Shown here one piece after another: positions 45,168 to 56,823 of a stretch of 64,000 bases of DNA. Every line of letters starts with the position of its first letter. The first letter of the stretch is position 1. The notes beneath the pieces are model-generated. The model made no database searches. It saw only the letters and a list, made by a program, of their open reading frames with translations, and had not been told where the DNA came from. The stretch is taken from assembly GCA_001247695.2 (NCBI GenBank), contig LGRX02025781.1, positions 1-64,000 of the forward strand. Direction: 5' to 3'. Source of the DNA: Cymbomonas tetramitiformis (lineage: Eukaryota; Chlorophyta; Pyramimonadophyceae; Pyramimonadales; Pyramimonadaceae). The translations under genes were made by a program, and so were the position numbers.

Positions 45168-45510
45168 CTGCAGAGAAGTTGACGTTGAAAGGGGCAATCT
45201 CCTCTAGGCCTTCTTCAACCTTGGAGGCGTTGCAAGCAGCAAGGTTGGTGCAATGTTTCCGCGTCGCGCAGTGAGCCGTCGCGTTGTTGACGCTCCAAGT
45301 CGCTCCACCTAAAAGTACATCTTCTTCGCAAAGTAGGCATCTCATGTGAGTGGCAGGAGAGACGTCATGGGCGCTCAAGAGCCCCGGGTTGGCTTCAATT
45401 AGAGCGTAATACTTCGCTTTCCGTTCGGCAGGATCGCGCTGACGCTTGATGCCCACAAAAATAATGAAGAGTATCAAGACAAGCGATAACAGCAAGGCAC
45501 CAAACTTCAT
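45168..45510 (-). CDS. membrane-anchored BED-like zinc-finger protein, first exon
   Basis: From the ATG at 45510 the N-terminus is one strongly hydrophobic segment (LLLSLVLILFIIFVGI, residues ~6-22) followed by basic residues, i.e. a signal anchor or membrane helix. Then MRCLLCEED, and ~22 residues later HCATRKHC: C-x2-C..H-x5-H, as in BED/TTF zinc fingers of hAT-derived proteins. The exon ends at a likely splice donor GTGTGA at 45167. The rest of the gene would lie beyond ~45000, where the piggyBac-type MITE now sits. The combination of a membrane helix with a BED finger is unusual; a misassigned 5' region is possible. Confidence 0.4.
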
Positions 45511-45649
45511 TTTGTCGGAGTGAATATTGCCCTGCAACGGGGGCTTCCGTGCACGCATTTCCACAAAATGTGATAGAGCTGTCGATTTCTAGGTTTTCGT
45601 TGTAGATTTGTACTATGGTGTCCCATTTTACAGCTGTCGTTTGTGATTT

Positions 45650-45780
45650 TCATGAATCTGAGATGGAGACCATTTTCACTCGAGATGGAGACCAGGCACG
45701 ATTTCCAATCTGAGTTGGAGACCATGCACAATTTCCAATCTGAGATGGAGACTGAGATGGAGACCAGGCTCGGCCGGACC
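45650..45780. repeat. short tandem repeat (GAGATGGAGACC type)
   Basis: Three to four imperfect ~31-bp copies of GAGATGGAGACCATGCACAA-like sequence. In one frame it would give heptad-like text, but no gene is evident. Confidence 0.7.
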
Positions 45781-45812
45781 CTTGGGCAGGTGCAAAATGA
45801 GATAGTCCTGAA

Positions 45813-45998
45813 CAGGGGAGAAGTCCTGTCGCGATTGACCGGCCCCTGGCCGAGAGAGTCTCCCAAAACGAGGGTTTGGCCGAAGATTGGCCGAAAGAAC
45901 TTTGACCCTTAAGTATGCAAAAAGATATCAAAACAAGAAAAAAACAAATGTTTTCTCGAAAACTGGCCGAAAGGCCTCCGGAGAGGACTTCTGCCCTG
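45813..45998. mobile_element. hAT-type MITE, copy 2
   Basis: 186 bp, same ends as 14361-14545, with 8-bp duplication GTCCTGAA/GTGCTGAA (45805-45812, 45999-46006; one mismatch). Confidence 0.93.
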
Positions 45999-46142
45999 GT
46001 GCTGAATCCTTACCCGGGGGACCCATGCCCCGATGGGGGGGATCGATAGTACTATGGCTAGGGGTGCCATGGTTCGAGCCAGAACCGTTAGTACTACGTC
46101 TAGGGGTCCCATGGGTTCAGAGCCAAAACCGTTAGTGCTAGA

Positions 46143-46404
46143 TTATGAAAAGGATGATCTGTATATATATATATGTGGAACGGGTATATATATATATGCA
46201 GGAAGACACGGAAAACACACAGCGGGGCCGGGTGCTCGTAACGGTGATAACATAAAACTAGTTAGACATAAACACGGACTGTCTAACTAGGAAGGCTAAC
46301 GGTACGAGGACACGGTCACGCGTGACACATGCCACACACAGTGAGGGGTGAAGCAAGGAGACGCAAGCCCCCATACAGTGGGGGGGAAATCGGCTTCCCC
46401 GTGA
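46143..46404 (-). repeat. E3 LTR (3' copy in element sense)
   Basis: Contains (TA)n-rich blocks and ends CTTCCCCGTGA; matches 47740-47994. Confidence 0.85.
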
Positions 46405-46854
46405 CACCACCTCACCCCGAAGGTGTGAGTGGCCATCCCACAACAAGCAAACCCTAAAACCTAAACCCAATGTCACTTAATAATATCAGAGTGCAAAGGA
46501 CCATTTTCCAGCTAACAACTAGCAAGGTATGGCGCTACTCTGCAAGTGAATTGTGGCTAAGTCTAGGAGGTTCACTCAACATGTTGGTTGCGATGTGACC
46601 GTGTTTTCACTAAGTGGTGGCGGCGGTGTTCTCGAAGATGTCGAGGGGCATCCAGGCGACGAATCAACCAACTCCTGTGCGGTGCCAAAGCCAAAAGTAG
46701 CCTGGCACCACCAGAGCGAATGCGTCGACGAGAAGGGGGTGGGGAGGTGGAAGGTGAAAAATGCGGTAAGGGGGCGCGATTGAGCGCATTGGGAATGGCT
46801 CGAAAGGAACGATGGTGAGGGGCGAAGTGGGCGCGGCAACATCACCACACACCA

Positions 46855-47064
46855 CTAGATGGTGAACAGGTGGGGTGCAAGGCGAGGGCGAAGGGAGTGG
46901 AGGGACGAAGTCGAAGGAGTCAAAGCACTCCGGTTGTTGATGGCGAACGCGATGGACTCGAGTTTGGTGCTTGGTGTGTAAGCACCACCAGGCACCAACA
47001 GACCACAGTCAAAGGGAAGATGTTGTCGTCGAAGCAAGTCCAGTGCAGACCGAACTGCGGCCAT
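46855..47064 (-). CDS. short conserved protein of E1/E3 elements
   Basis: 69-aa frame starting MAAV, aligned with 1060-1449 of E1 through the GGA and KLESIAFAINN blocks. The C-terminal part is Ser/Leu-rich and not conserved. Likely a Gag remnant or a fragment of a longer ancestral protein; no catalytic motif is seen. Confidence 0.3.
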   Translation of the reverse strand: MAAVRSALDLLRRQHLPFDCGLLVPGGAYTPSTKLESIAFAINNRSALTPSTSSLHSLRPRLAPHLFTI

Positions 47065-47739
47065 GCGCGCACGCCGCTGGCGTAGCGTCCGAGGCCATGA
47101 TCTCTGCGGCCGCGAAATCTAGAAGGCGCGTCGATAGGGTTTCGAGGCGCAAAGGTAACTTCCCGAAAAAGCAACCAAATCGAGCGATGTAGAAGTCAAA
47201 TTGGGGTGAAATTTGACGAGGAAGACGGAGGTCAAGTCAAAAACGTCGTACCAACGGTAACTCGTATTCCCGCCAGAAGGGGTGCTGCTGGTCAGAAAGT
47301 TGAGTGGACGTTTGGGTTGATGGTGATATCGTAACTTCTCGTAGAATTAACGGAATCGGACGATGTAGGGGTCAAATTTGGGTAAAATTCGACGAGGAAA
47401 ACGGTGGTGACGTCAAAAACGTCGTACGGTAAACCAGTTATTTGGCAGCAGAGGCACTGCTGGCCAGAGTGTTGAAGGACGTTGGGGAGACATGCCTGGA
47501 ACGGAGTAGGATGCCAAAATTACGGTAAAAGACGGATAAAATATTACGGAGTAGTAAGCCACCAACCACAAACGGTAGGCGGAGTACTGGAACGGGCAAA
47601 AATGGAAGTTAACGGAGATGCTGAGCCCACGGAGTAGACGGATAAAAAGATGACGGAGTAGACGGAGTTAGAATCGGCGTTGAGGCCGAAGCGAGTTGAT
47701 GTCAATGAGCACCACTAGCGCGGTACGGGACCGATAACC

Positions 47740-47994
47740 TTACGAAAAGGATGATCTGGATATATATATATGTAACGGGTATATATATAGGCAGTAAGAC
47801 ACAGAAAACACACAGGGCCGGGTGCTCGTAACGGTGATAACATAAAACTGGTTAGACATAAACACGGACTGTCTAACTAGGAAGGCTAACGGTACGAGGA
47901 CACGGTCACGCGTGACACATGCCACACACAGTGAGGGGTGAAGCAAGGAGAAGCAGGCCCCCATACAGTGGGGGGGAAATCGGCTTCCCCGTGA
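47740..47994 (-). repeat. E3 LTR (5' copy in element sense)
   Basis: 255 bp; starts TTACGAAAAGGATGAT and ends CCCCGTGA. Differs from its partner mainly in the TA-rich blocks. Confidence 0.85.
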
Positions 47995-48170
47995 CTAGAC
48001 CCCAAAACCCATGGGTTTCTGGAAAAACACAGTTAGTGCTGGCCATGGGTCTCACCCCCTGGCGTTGCCCCCCTGTGTTAAGGGTAGGAGGGTGCACAGT
48101 TCTCGAGAATTAAAAAACATTGTTCACAATTTCCATAATTAAAATTCTATTGTGAACATGCCATCTTTAT

Positions 48171-48472
48171 AAATTTATAGCGTCAAATTTTGCAACATGA
48201 ACCCCTATTTTTATTGGCTAGGATCCAAGAATGGCGTGTTCGGCTGATATAAAAAAACCCTTGGGCAAAGTTAACATGTCGATTTATTTCTAGAAATTGT
48301 TTATCAGCTGCATATACTAAATCTGCATTATTTGATTTTATAAAAATTCTAGACAAAAATCAACATGTTAACTTCGCCCAAGGTTTTTTTTTATACAAAG
48401 ATGACTCACCATTCATGGATCCTAGCCAATAAAAATCGGGGGTCATGTTGCAAATTTTGACGCTATAAATTT
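48171..48472. mobile_element. 302-bp foldback MITE
   Basis: Arms of ~140 bp start AAATTTATAGCGTCAAATTT and end with the complement. A smaller inverted pair (TGTTCACAAT/ATTGTGAACA, 48121-48158) abuts it. AT-rich, non-coding. Confidence 0.85.
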
Positions 48473-48581
48473 CCAAAGTCAAATCAAAGTTAATTGTAAA
48501 TAGTCGTCATTAGATATGGAAAATGTTATGTATATCTTTATCTTTTGGTCGAAAACGAAACCCAAGTGCACCCTACCCTTA

Positions 48582-49096
48582 TGAGCGTTGCAGGCGCTCC
48601 TCAGTTTTGAGATGACGTGACGTGACGTGCCGATAAAGACGTGACGCAGGACTTCTATCGACAATGCCTCGATAGAAGTCCTTGTCGATAGACCGAATTG
48701 ATTCTGAAATGTTTAATGCAAAAATGATAAATTCACAATCACTCCCCGGACTTTTTCACGCTTCAGTTTGTAAGGCTCTGCGAAAGTGAAATCCTTGATA
48801 CATATTGCGTCTTGCTAAGGTGGACGCTCGGCTTACTTTTCTCTGACGCAGGCAACCGTTTTCTAACGTCGATCTAATTGTAATATGCATCCTCGATAGG
48901 GATCCGCGAGGAAGTGGAGGAGGAGACCTACAAGTAGATTCCGCAGCTTATCTTGAAGCTTCCACTCCGAAAGGACGGTCGCTTTAGGATTAAGGTGCGT
49001 AAGGTGCGTTCCACTCTGCATCGATTTGAGTTTAGGATTAAGGTGCGTAAGGTGCGTTCCACTCTGCATCGAACTGAGGAGCGCCTGCAACGCTCA
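48582..49096. repeat. 515-bp end module, left copy
   Basis: Bounded by TGAGCGTTGCAGGCGCTCC and its complement at 49078-49096, so the module itself has perfect inverted ends, like a small transposon. The inverted copy spans 56824-57316 plus 59611-59627. It holds two direct repeats of GATTAAGGTGCGTAAGGTGC near 48990-49060. Confidence 0.85.
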
Positions 49097-49532
49097 TAGA
49101 AAGTTCTGACTTCAGCAGTTCGTCGAGGAACATAAACGGCCGAGCAGCGTGTTCTCTGTTCGTTGTATCTGAATATCGTACAGCTATTCCAGTGCCGCTA
49201 TCTCGAGTTGGCACCGTGCTTACTTTTTCTAAAGAGTTTCATTCGTCTTCTGTAGCAGGTGCGGTGCTGTCGCTGCTGTGCGGCTCATTCCCGGTAGCGA
49301 AATCACGCGCTTCGACGGGCTGTGTACGGCCGCAGATCCACCACTGTTCATCCTTTCATGCGGAGGAACTAAACCGCTCCGCATGAGATAGATCTGAGGC
49401 TGCTATGTGTAAACGTGTTTGGAAACCCGCAAGGCCTCCCTCTGCCGCTATCGCACTACCCATCCCGCTGACCTATCAGTACACTGACGTGGGAGTTCGC
49501 TGCCGCTATCGCACTGTGCTTCATACCCTTTT

Positions 49533-49603
49533 GTGGCATTAGCTCAATAGCAGAGCGCTGGAATCTATTTCCGGAGATCTCAGTGCGAACCTGAGATGCC
49601 ACG
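49533..49603 (+). tRNA. tRNA-like sequence, CTA anticodon (left arm)
   Basis: 71 nt fold into a full cloverleaf: 7-bp acceptor stem (GTGGCAT with ATGCCAC), TA at 8-9, D-stem GCTC/GAGC with 7-nt loop, anticodon stem CTGGA/TCCGG (one G-T pair) with loop ATCTATT, 4-nt variable loop, T-stem CTCAG/CTGAG with loop TGCGAAC, and discriminator G. Internal promoter boxes are close to consensus (TAGCTCAATAGC; GTGCGAACC). The loop has T33 but A32 and T37, which are unusual, and the anticodon reads amber. It may be a captured, decayed tRNA rather than a working gene. Confidence 0.55.
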
Positions 49604-49879
49604 CACGCGCCAAACCGCTTGAAAACTCTTTTATGTTGTTTCAAAAGCACCACGTCAAATAGCAATGTTAACGGCTTCGCAACGCACGGAATAGCACTGC
49701 ACAGCGCGGCAACACCTACCGCAGCATCGCGTTATACACGACAGCGTAGCGCCATGCGTAATTGAAAACAGCAGTGCATCCCGCAAAAGGTTCAATAGGG
49801 CATTCAACTACGAACAAAGCATAGCAGAGCAAGACATCACAACACGGCACAGCACGGTACTGCGAGGTGAAACATGCGT

Positions 49880-52480
49880 ATTAAGGGGCTGCAGTCTCGG
49901 TGGAATACCCCCATTGAGCTCAGGTGTGACTCCTGACAGCCCCGCCTCGGGCGCGCACTCGGCTGGACGATGTCTAGTCGAGAGCACGCCCGAGACTCCA
50001 CAACACTCTCGACTGCCGGCAATGCACACCACAGGCACGTGGGGCATTGTGCTGTCTGCTAAGCATGGGATAGCATGGCAACAGCAAAATATGCCACATC
50101 ATGACACTGCACCACACAGCACGGCACGAGAGCGCCAGCTCGTAGTGCAGCATCAAAACTGAGGGGCTGCAGTCTCAGTGGAATACCCCCACTGAGCTCA
50201 GGTGTGACTCCTGACAGCCCCGCCTCGGGCGCGCACTCGGCTGGACGATGTCTAGTCGAGAGCACGCCCGAGACTCCACAACACTCTCGACTGCCGGCAA
50301 TGCACACCACAGGCACGTGGGGCATTGTGCTGTCTGCTAAGCATGGGATAGCATGGCAACAGCAAAATATGCCACATCATGACACTGCACCACACAGCAC
50401 GGCACGAGAGCGCCAGCTCGTAGTGCAGCATCAAAACTGAGGGGCTGCAGTCTCAGTGGAATACCCCCACTGAGCTCAGGTGTGACTCCTGACAGCCCCG
50501 CCTCGGGCGCGCACTCGGCTGGACGATGTCTAGTCGAGAGCACGCCCGAGACTCCACAACACTCTCGACTGCCGGCAATGCACACCACAGGCACGTGGGG
50601 CATTGTGCTGTCTGGCCGGCAGCGCATAGCATGGCAACAGCAAAATATGCCACATCATGACACTGCACCACACAGCACGGCACGAGAGCGCCAGCTCGTA
50701 GTTCAGCATCAAAACTGAGGGGCTGCAGTCTCAGTGGAATACCCCCACTGAGCTCAGGTGTGACTCCTGACAGCCCCGCCTCGGGCGCGCACTCGGCTGG
50801 ACGATGTCTAGTCGAGAGCACGCCCGAGACTCCACAACACTCTCGACTGCCGGCAATGCACACCACAGGCACGTGGGGCATTGTGCTGTCTGCTAAGCAT
50901 GGGATAGCATGGCAACAGCAAAATATGCCACATCATGACACTGCACCACACAGCACGGCACGAGAGCGCCAGCTCGTAGTGCAGCATCAAAACTGAGGGG
51001 CTGCAGTCTCAGTGGAATACCCCCACTGAGCTCAGGTGTGACTCCTGACAGCCCCGCCTCGGGCGCGCACTCGGCTGGACGATGTCTAGTCGAGAGCACG
51101 CCCGAGACTCCACAACACTCTCGACTGCCGGCAATGCACACCACAGGCACGTGGGGCATTGTGCTGTCTGCTAAGCATGGGATAGCATGGCAACAGCAAA
51201 ATATGCCACATCATGACACTGCACCACACAGCACGGCACGAGAGCGCCAGCTCGTAGTGCAGCATCAAAACTGAGGGGCTGCAGTCTCAGTGGAATACCC
51301 CCACTGAGCTCAGGTGTGACTCCTGACAGCCCCGCCTCGGGCGCGCACTCGGCTGGACGATGTCTAGTCGAGAGCACGCCCGAGACTCCACAACACTCTC
51401 GACTGCCGGCAATGCACACCACAGGCACGTGGGGCATTGTGCTGTCTGGCCGGCAGCGCATAGCATGGCAACAGCAAAATATGCCACATCATGACACTGC
51501 ACCACACAGCACGGCACGAGAGCGCCAGCTCGTAGTGCAGCATCAAAACTGAGGGGCTGCAGTCTCAGTGGAATACCCCCACTGAGCTCAGGTGTGACTC
51601 CTGACAGCCCCGCCTCGGGCGCGCACTCGGCTGGACGATGTCTAGTCGAGAGCACGCCCGAGACTCCACAACACTCTCGACTGCCGGCAATGCACACCAC
51701 AGGCACGTGGGGCATTGTGCTGTCTGCTAAGCATGGGATAGCATGGCAACAGCAAAATATGCCACATCATGACACTGCACCACACAGCACGGCACGAGAG
51801 CGCCAGCTCGTAGTGCAGCATCAAAACTGAGGGGCTGCAGTCTCAGTGGAATACCCCCACTGAGCTCAGGTGTGACTCCTGACAGCCCCGCCTCGGGCGC
51901 GCACTCGGCTGGACGATGTCTAGTCGAGAGCACGCCCGAGACTCCACAACACTCTCGACTGCCGGCAATGCACACCACAGGCACGTGGGGCATTGTGCTG
52001 TCTGGCCGGCAGCGCATAGCATGGCAACAGCAAAATATGCCACATCATGACACTGCACCACACAGCACGGCACGAGAGCGCCAGCTCGTAGTGCAGCATC
52101 AAAACTGAGGGGCTGCAGTCTCAGTGGAATACCCCCACTGAGCTCAGGTGTGACTCCTGACAGCCCCGCCTCGGGCGCGCACTCGGCTGGACGATGTCTA
52201 GTCGAGAGCACGCCCGAGACTCCACAACACTCTCGACTGCCGGCAATGCACACCACAGGCACGTGGGGCATTGTGCTGTCTGCTAAGCATGGGATAGCAT
52301 GGCAACAGCAAAATATGCCTCATCATGACACTGCACCACACAGCACGGCACGAGAGCGCCAGCTCGTAGTGCAGCATCAAAACTGAGGGGCTGCAGTCTC
52401 GGTGGAATATCCCCATTGAGCTCAGGTGCGACTCCTGACAGCCCCGCCTCGGGCGCGCACTCGGCTGGACGATGTCTAGT
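49880..52480. repeat. 278-bp tandem array, left arm (9 units + 97-bp partial)
   Basis: GGGGCTGCAGTCTC recurs every 278 bp from 49884 to 52386. Two unit types alternate irregularly: most read CTGCTAAGCATGGGATAG, units 3, 6 and 8 read CTGGCCGGCAGCGCATAG. Open frames on both strands repeat with the units and are by-products. Confidence 0.95.
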
Positions 52481-53525
52481 TGATATGAGATTGATATGGA
52501 ACTATCCAGTGGGAATCCCTCTGGCATCATTCTCACACGCGCGTTGGCTCACAGCTTACGCCTCTTGCAAACCCGCAAGGTTGGCCCTACCACGTTCAGC
52601 ACCACCCTCAATGGCCTCGCCATTAAGGCCTACACTGAGAGTGAGGGTGCATATTACTCCCAAGGTTTGGAGTATATTTGACATCTCGAGGTGTGTTGCC
52701 CATGTTTACTTGTGTACATTCACTGTGAAATGTAGATTCTAATTCTGAAATATGCGTAGAAGTGAACGAATGGCTTGTGCACTTTGTGCATGGTGAGGTG
52801 CCCACACATAGCGTCGCATGAGTTGTGACGTCTTCTGCCATCATGCGCGGGAATCCTTTGCAGGGTATCGTAGGAGACCCCAGGTGGGAGGGCATGCCGA
52901 CCTCACAACAAGCTACCCTTCTAGAGGCACGGGCTGAACTCCTCTCATCCAAACATTCGACGTTTGTCATTGCCCCCTTCCCTACCGCTTCGGAATTGTG
53001 CCTGAAGGAGCCACCTCCACGACTAGCACCGTTACAACATCTCCAGGGCTCCTTGGCATCAACCGCCACATACCGTCGCCGAGAGCTTCAGGTACCCCCA
53101 GCAGCATCATTCATTCATTCATTCATTCATTCATTCATTCATTGCAAGGCCCGGTATCACGTTTAATTCGGGGTATTGATAACATTTTGATAAATATTTC
53201 ACGGGTATCGATGTGATACTGAATTAATTCAGGGTATTGATATGATACTGACAATTAATTCAGAGTATCGATATGATACTGATAGTTAATTCAGAGTATC
53301 GATATATGATACTGATAATTAATTCAGGGTATTGATATGATGCTGATAATTAATTCAGGGTATTGATATGATACTGATAATTAATTCAGGGTATCGATAT
53401 GATATGATATATTTTCAAGGTTTTCAAATATCATGATATGTATCGATACATATCAATATGCATCGAGTACTTTATGGGTTAACACACTTAAGCAGGGAAT
53501 GCCGATACACACTTTTATATTCACT
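52481..53525. other. FB central spacer
   Basis: Not part of the palindrome. Contains an (ATTC)n microsatellite (about 53106-53142) and the AT-rich minisatellite at 53160-53410. Frames at 52416-52742 and 52825-53166 have no support. Confidence 0.6.
53160..53410. repeat. ~40-bp AT-rich minisatellite
   Basis: Six or so copies of TATTGATATGATACTGATAA followed by TTAATTCAGGG, in the spacer of FB. Confidence 0.85.
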
Positions 53526-56034
53526 TCAGCCCCTCAGTTTTGATGCTGAACTACGAGCTGGCGCTCTCGTGCCGTGCTGTGTGGTGCAGTGTCATGATGT
53601 GGCATATTTTGCTGTTGCCATGCTATCCCATGCTTAGCAGACAGCACAATGCCCCACGTGCCTGTGGTGTGCATTGCCGGCAGTCGAGAGTGTTGTGGAG
53701 TCTCGGGCGTGCTCTCGACTAGACATCGTCCAGCCGAGTGCGCGCCCGAGGCGGGGCTGTCAGGAGTCACACCTGAGCTCAGTGGGGGTATTCCACTGAG
53801 ACTGCAGCCCCTCAGTTTTGATGCTGCACTACGAGCTGGCGCTCTCGTGCCGTGCTGTGTGGTGCAGTGTCATGATGTGGCATATTTTGCTGTTGCCATG
53901 CTATGCGCTGCCGGCCAGACAGCACAATGCCCCACGTGCCTGTGGTGTGCATTGCCGGCAGTCGAGAGTGTTGTGGAGTCTCGGGCGTGCTCTCGACTAG
54001 ACATCGTCCAGCCGAGTGCGCGCCCGAGGCGGGGCTGTCAGGAGTCACACCTGAGCTCAGTGGGGGTATTCCACTGAGACTGCAGCCCCTCAGTTTTGAT
54101 GCTGCACTACGAGCTGGCGCTCTCGTGCCGTGCTGTGTGGTGCAGTGTCATGATGTGGCATATTTTGCTGTTGCCATGCTATCCCATGCTTAGCAGACAG
54201 CACAATGCCCCACGTGCCTGTGGTGTGCATTGCCGGCAGTCGAGAGTGTTGTGGAGTCTCGGGCCTGCTCTCGACTAGACATCGTCCAGCCGAGTGCGCG
54301 CCCGAGGCGGGGCTGTCAGGAGTCACACCTGAGCTCAGTGGGGGTATTCCACTGAGACTGCAGCCCCTCAGTTTTGATGCTGAACTACGAGCTGGCGCTC
54401 TCGTGCCGTGCTGTGTGGTGCAGTGTCATGATGTGGCATATTTTGCTGTTGCCATGCTATCCCATGCTTAGCAGACAGCACAATGCCCCACGTGCCTGTG
54501 GTGTGCATTGCCGGCAGTCGAGAGTGTTGTGGAGTCTCGGGCGTGCTCTCGACTAGACATCGTCCAGCCGAGTGCGCGCCCGAGGCGGGGCTGTCAGGAG
54601 TCACACCTGAGCTCAGTGGGGGTATTCCACCGAGACTGCAGCCCCTCAGTTTTGATGCTGCACTACGAGCTGGCGCTCTCGTGCCGTGCTGTGTGGTGCA
54701 GTGTCATGATGTGGCATATTTTGCTGTTGCCATGCTATCCCATGCTTAGCAGACAGCACAATGCCCCACGTGCCTGTGGTGTGCATTGCCGGCAGTCGAG
54801 AGTGTTGTGGAGTCTCGGGCGTGCTCTCGACTAGACATCGTCCAGCCGAGTGCGCGCCCGAGGCGGGGCTGTCAGGAGTCACACCTGAGCTCAGTGGGGG
54901 TATTCCACTGAGACTGCAGCCCCTCAGTTTTGATGCTGCACTACGAGCTGGCGCTCTCGTGCCGTGCTGTGTGGTGCAGTGTCATGATGTGGCATATTTT
55001 GCTGTTGCCATGCTATGCGCTGCCGGCCAGACAGCACAATGCCCCACGTGCCTGTGGTGTGCATTGCCGGCAGTCGAGAGTGTTGTGGAGTCTCGGGCGT
55101 GCTCTCGACTAGACATCGTCCAGCCGAGTGCGCGCCCGAGGCGGGGCTGTCAGGAGTCACACCTGAGCTCAGTGGGGGTATTCCACTGAGACTGCAGCCC
55201 CTCAGTTTTGATGCTGCACTACGAGCTGGCGCTCTCGTGCCGTGCTGTGTGGTGCAGTGTCATGATGTGGCATATTTTGCTGTTGCCATGCTATCCCATG
55301 CTTAGCAGACAGCACAATGCCCCACGTGCCTGTGGTGTGCATTGCCGGCAGTCGAGAGTGTTGTGGAGTCTCGGGCGTGCTCCCGACTAGACATCGTCCA
55401 GCCGAGTGCGCGCCCGAGGCGGGGCTGTCAGGAGTCGCCCCTGAGCTCAGTGGGGGTATTCCACCGAGACTACAGCCCCTCAGTTTTGATGCTGCACTAC
55501 GAGCTGGCGCTCTCGTGCCGTGCTGTGTGGTGCAGTGTCATAATGAGGCATATTTTGTTGTTGCCATGCTATTTCATGCTTAGCAGACAGCACAATGCCC
55601 CACGTGCCTGTGGTGTGCATTGCCGGCAGTCGAGAGTGTTGTGGAGTCTCGGGCGTGCTCTCGACTAGACATCGTCCAGCCGAGTGCGCGCCCGAGGCGG
55701 GGCTGTCAGGAGTCACACCTGAGCTCAGTGGGGGTATTCCACTGAGACTGCAGCCCCTCAGTTTTGATGCTGAACTACGAGCTGGCGCTCTCGTGCCGTG
55801 CTGTGTGGTGCAGTGTCATGATGTGGCATATTTTGCTGTTGCCATGCTATGCGCTGCCGGCCAGACAGCACAATGCCCCACGTGCCTGTGGTGTGCATTG
55901 CCGGCAGTCGAGAGTGTTGTGGAGTCTCGGGCGTGCTCTCGACTAGACATCGTCCAGCCGAGTGCGCGCCCGAGGCGGGGCTGTCAGGAGTCACACCTGA
56001 GCTCAGTGGGGGTATTCCACTGAGACTGGAGCCC
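53526..56034. repeat. 278-bp tandem array, right arm (9 units, inverted)
   Basis: Inverted counterpart of 49880-52480. From the outer edge inward the rarer unit type (GCCGGCCAG) is at positions 1, 4 and 8, against 3, 6 and 8 in the left arm, so the arms are not perfect mirror images. Confidence 0.95.
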
Positions 56035-56316
56035 CTTAATACGTATGTTTCACCTCGCGGTACCGTGTTGTGCCGTGTTGTGATGTCTTGCTCTGCTATG
56101 CTTTGTTCGTAGTTGAATGCCCTATTGAACTTTTTGCGGGATGCACTGCTGTTTTCAATTACGCATGGCGCTACGCTGTCGTGTATAACGCGATGCCGTG
56201 GTAGGTGTTGCCGCGTTGTGCAGTGCTATTCCGTGCGTTGCGAAGCCGTTAACATTGCTATTTGACGTGGTGCTTTTGAAACAACATAAAAGAGTTTTCA
56301 AGCGGTTTGGCGCGTG

Positions 56317-56387
56317 CGTGGCATCTCAGGTTCGCACTGAGATCTCCGGAAATAGATTCCAGCGCTCTGCTATTGAGCTAATGCCAC
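56317..56387 (-). tRNA. tRNA-like sequence, CTA anticodon (right arm)
   Basis: Inverted copy of 49533-49603, identical in all stems as far as I can read. Same reservations apply. Confidence 0.55.
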
Positions 56388-56823
56388 AAAAGGGTATGAA
56401 GCACAGTGCGATAGCGGCAGCGAACTCCCACGTCAGTGTACTGATAGGTCAGCGGGATGGGTAGTGCGATAGCGGCAGAGGGAGGCCTTGCGGGTTTCCA
56501 AACACGTTTACACATAGCAGCCTCAGATCTATCTCATGCGGAGCGGTTTAGTTCCTCCGCATGAAAGGATGAACAGTGGTGGATCTGCGGCCGTACACAG
56601 CCCGTCGAAGCGCGTGATTTCGCTACCGGGAATGAGCCGCACAGCAGCGACAGCACCGCACCTGCTACAGAAGACGAATGAAACTCTTTAGAAAAAGTAA
56701 GCACGGTGCCAACTCGAGATAGCGGCACTGGAATAGCTGTACGATATTCAGATACAACGAACAGAGAACACGCTGCTCGGCCGTTTATGTTCCTCGACGA
56801 ACTGCTGAAGTCAGAACTTTCTA

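Larger units (their letters stand above)
46143..47994 (-). mobile_element. LTR-like element E3
   Basis: 1852 bp with 5-bp duplication CTAGA (46138-46142, 47995-47999). Direct terminal repeats are 46143-46404 and 47740-47994. On the minus strand GGTTATCGGTCCCG follows the 5' repeat, and CGGGGTGAGGTGG precedes the 3' one, as in E2. The interior aligns with E1 over the short conserved frame. Non-autonomous. Confidence 0.85.

Noticed and set aside
46070..46090. tRNA B-box-like GGTTCGAGCC
   Set aside because: No matching A box or cloverleaf around it.
49880..56034. CRISPR-like array or repeated small genes
   Set aside because: Units are 278 bp, contiguous, without spacers, in a eukaryotic context. 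The many ~60-142-codon frames on both strands recur with each unit and have no independent support.
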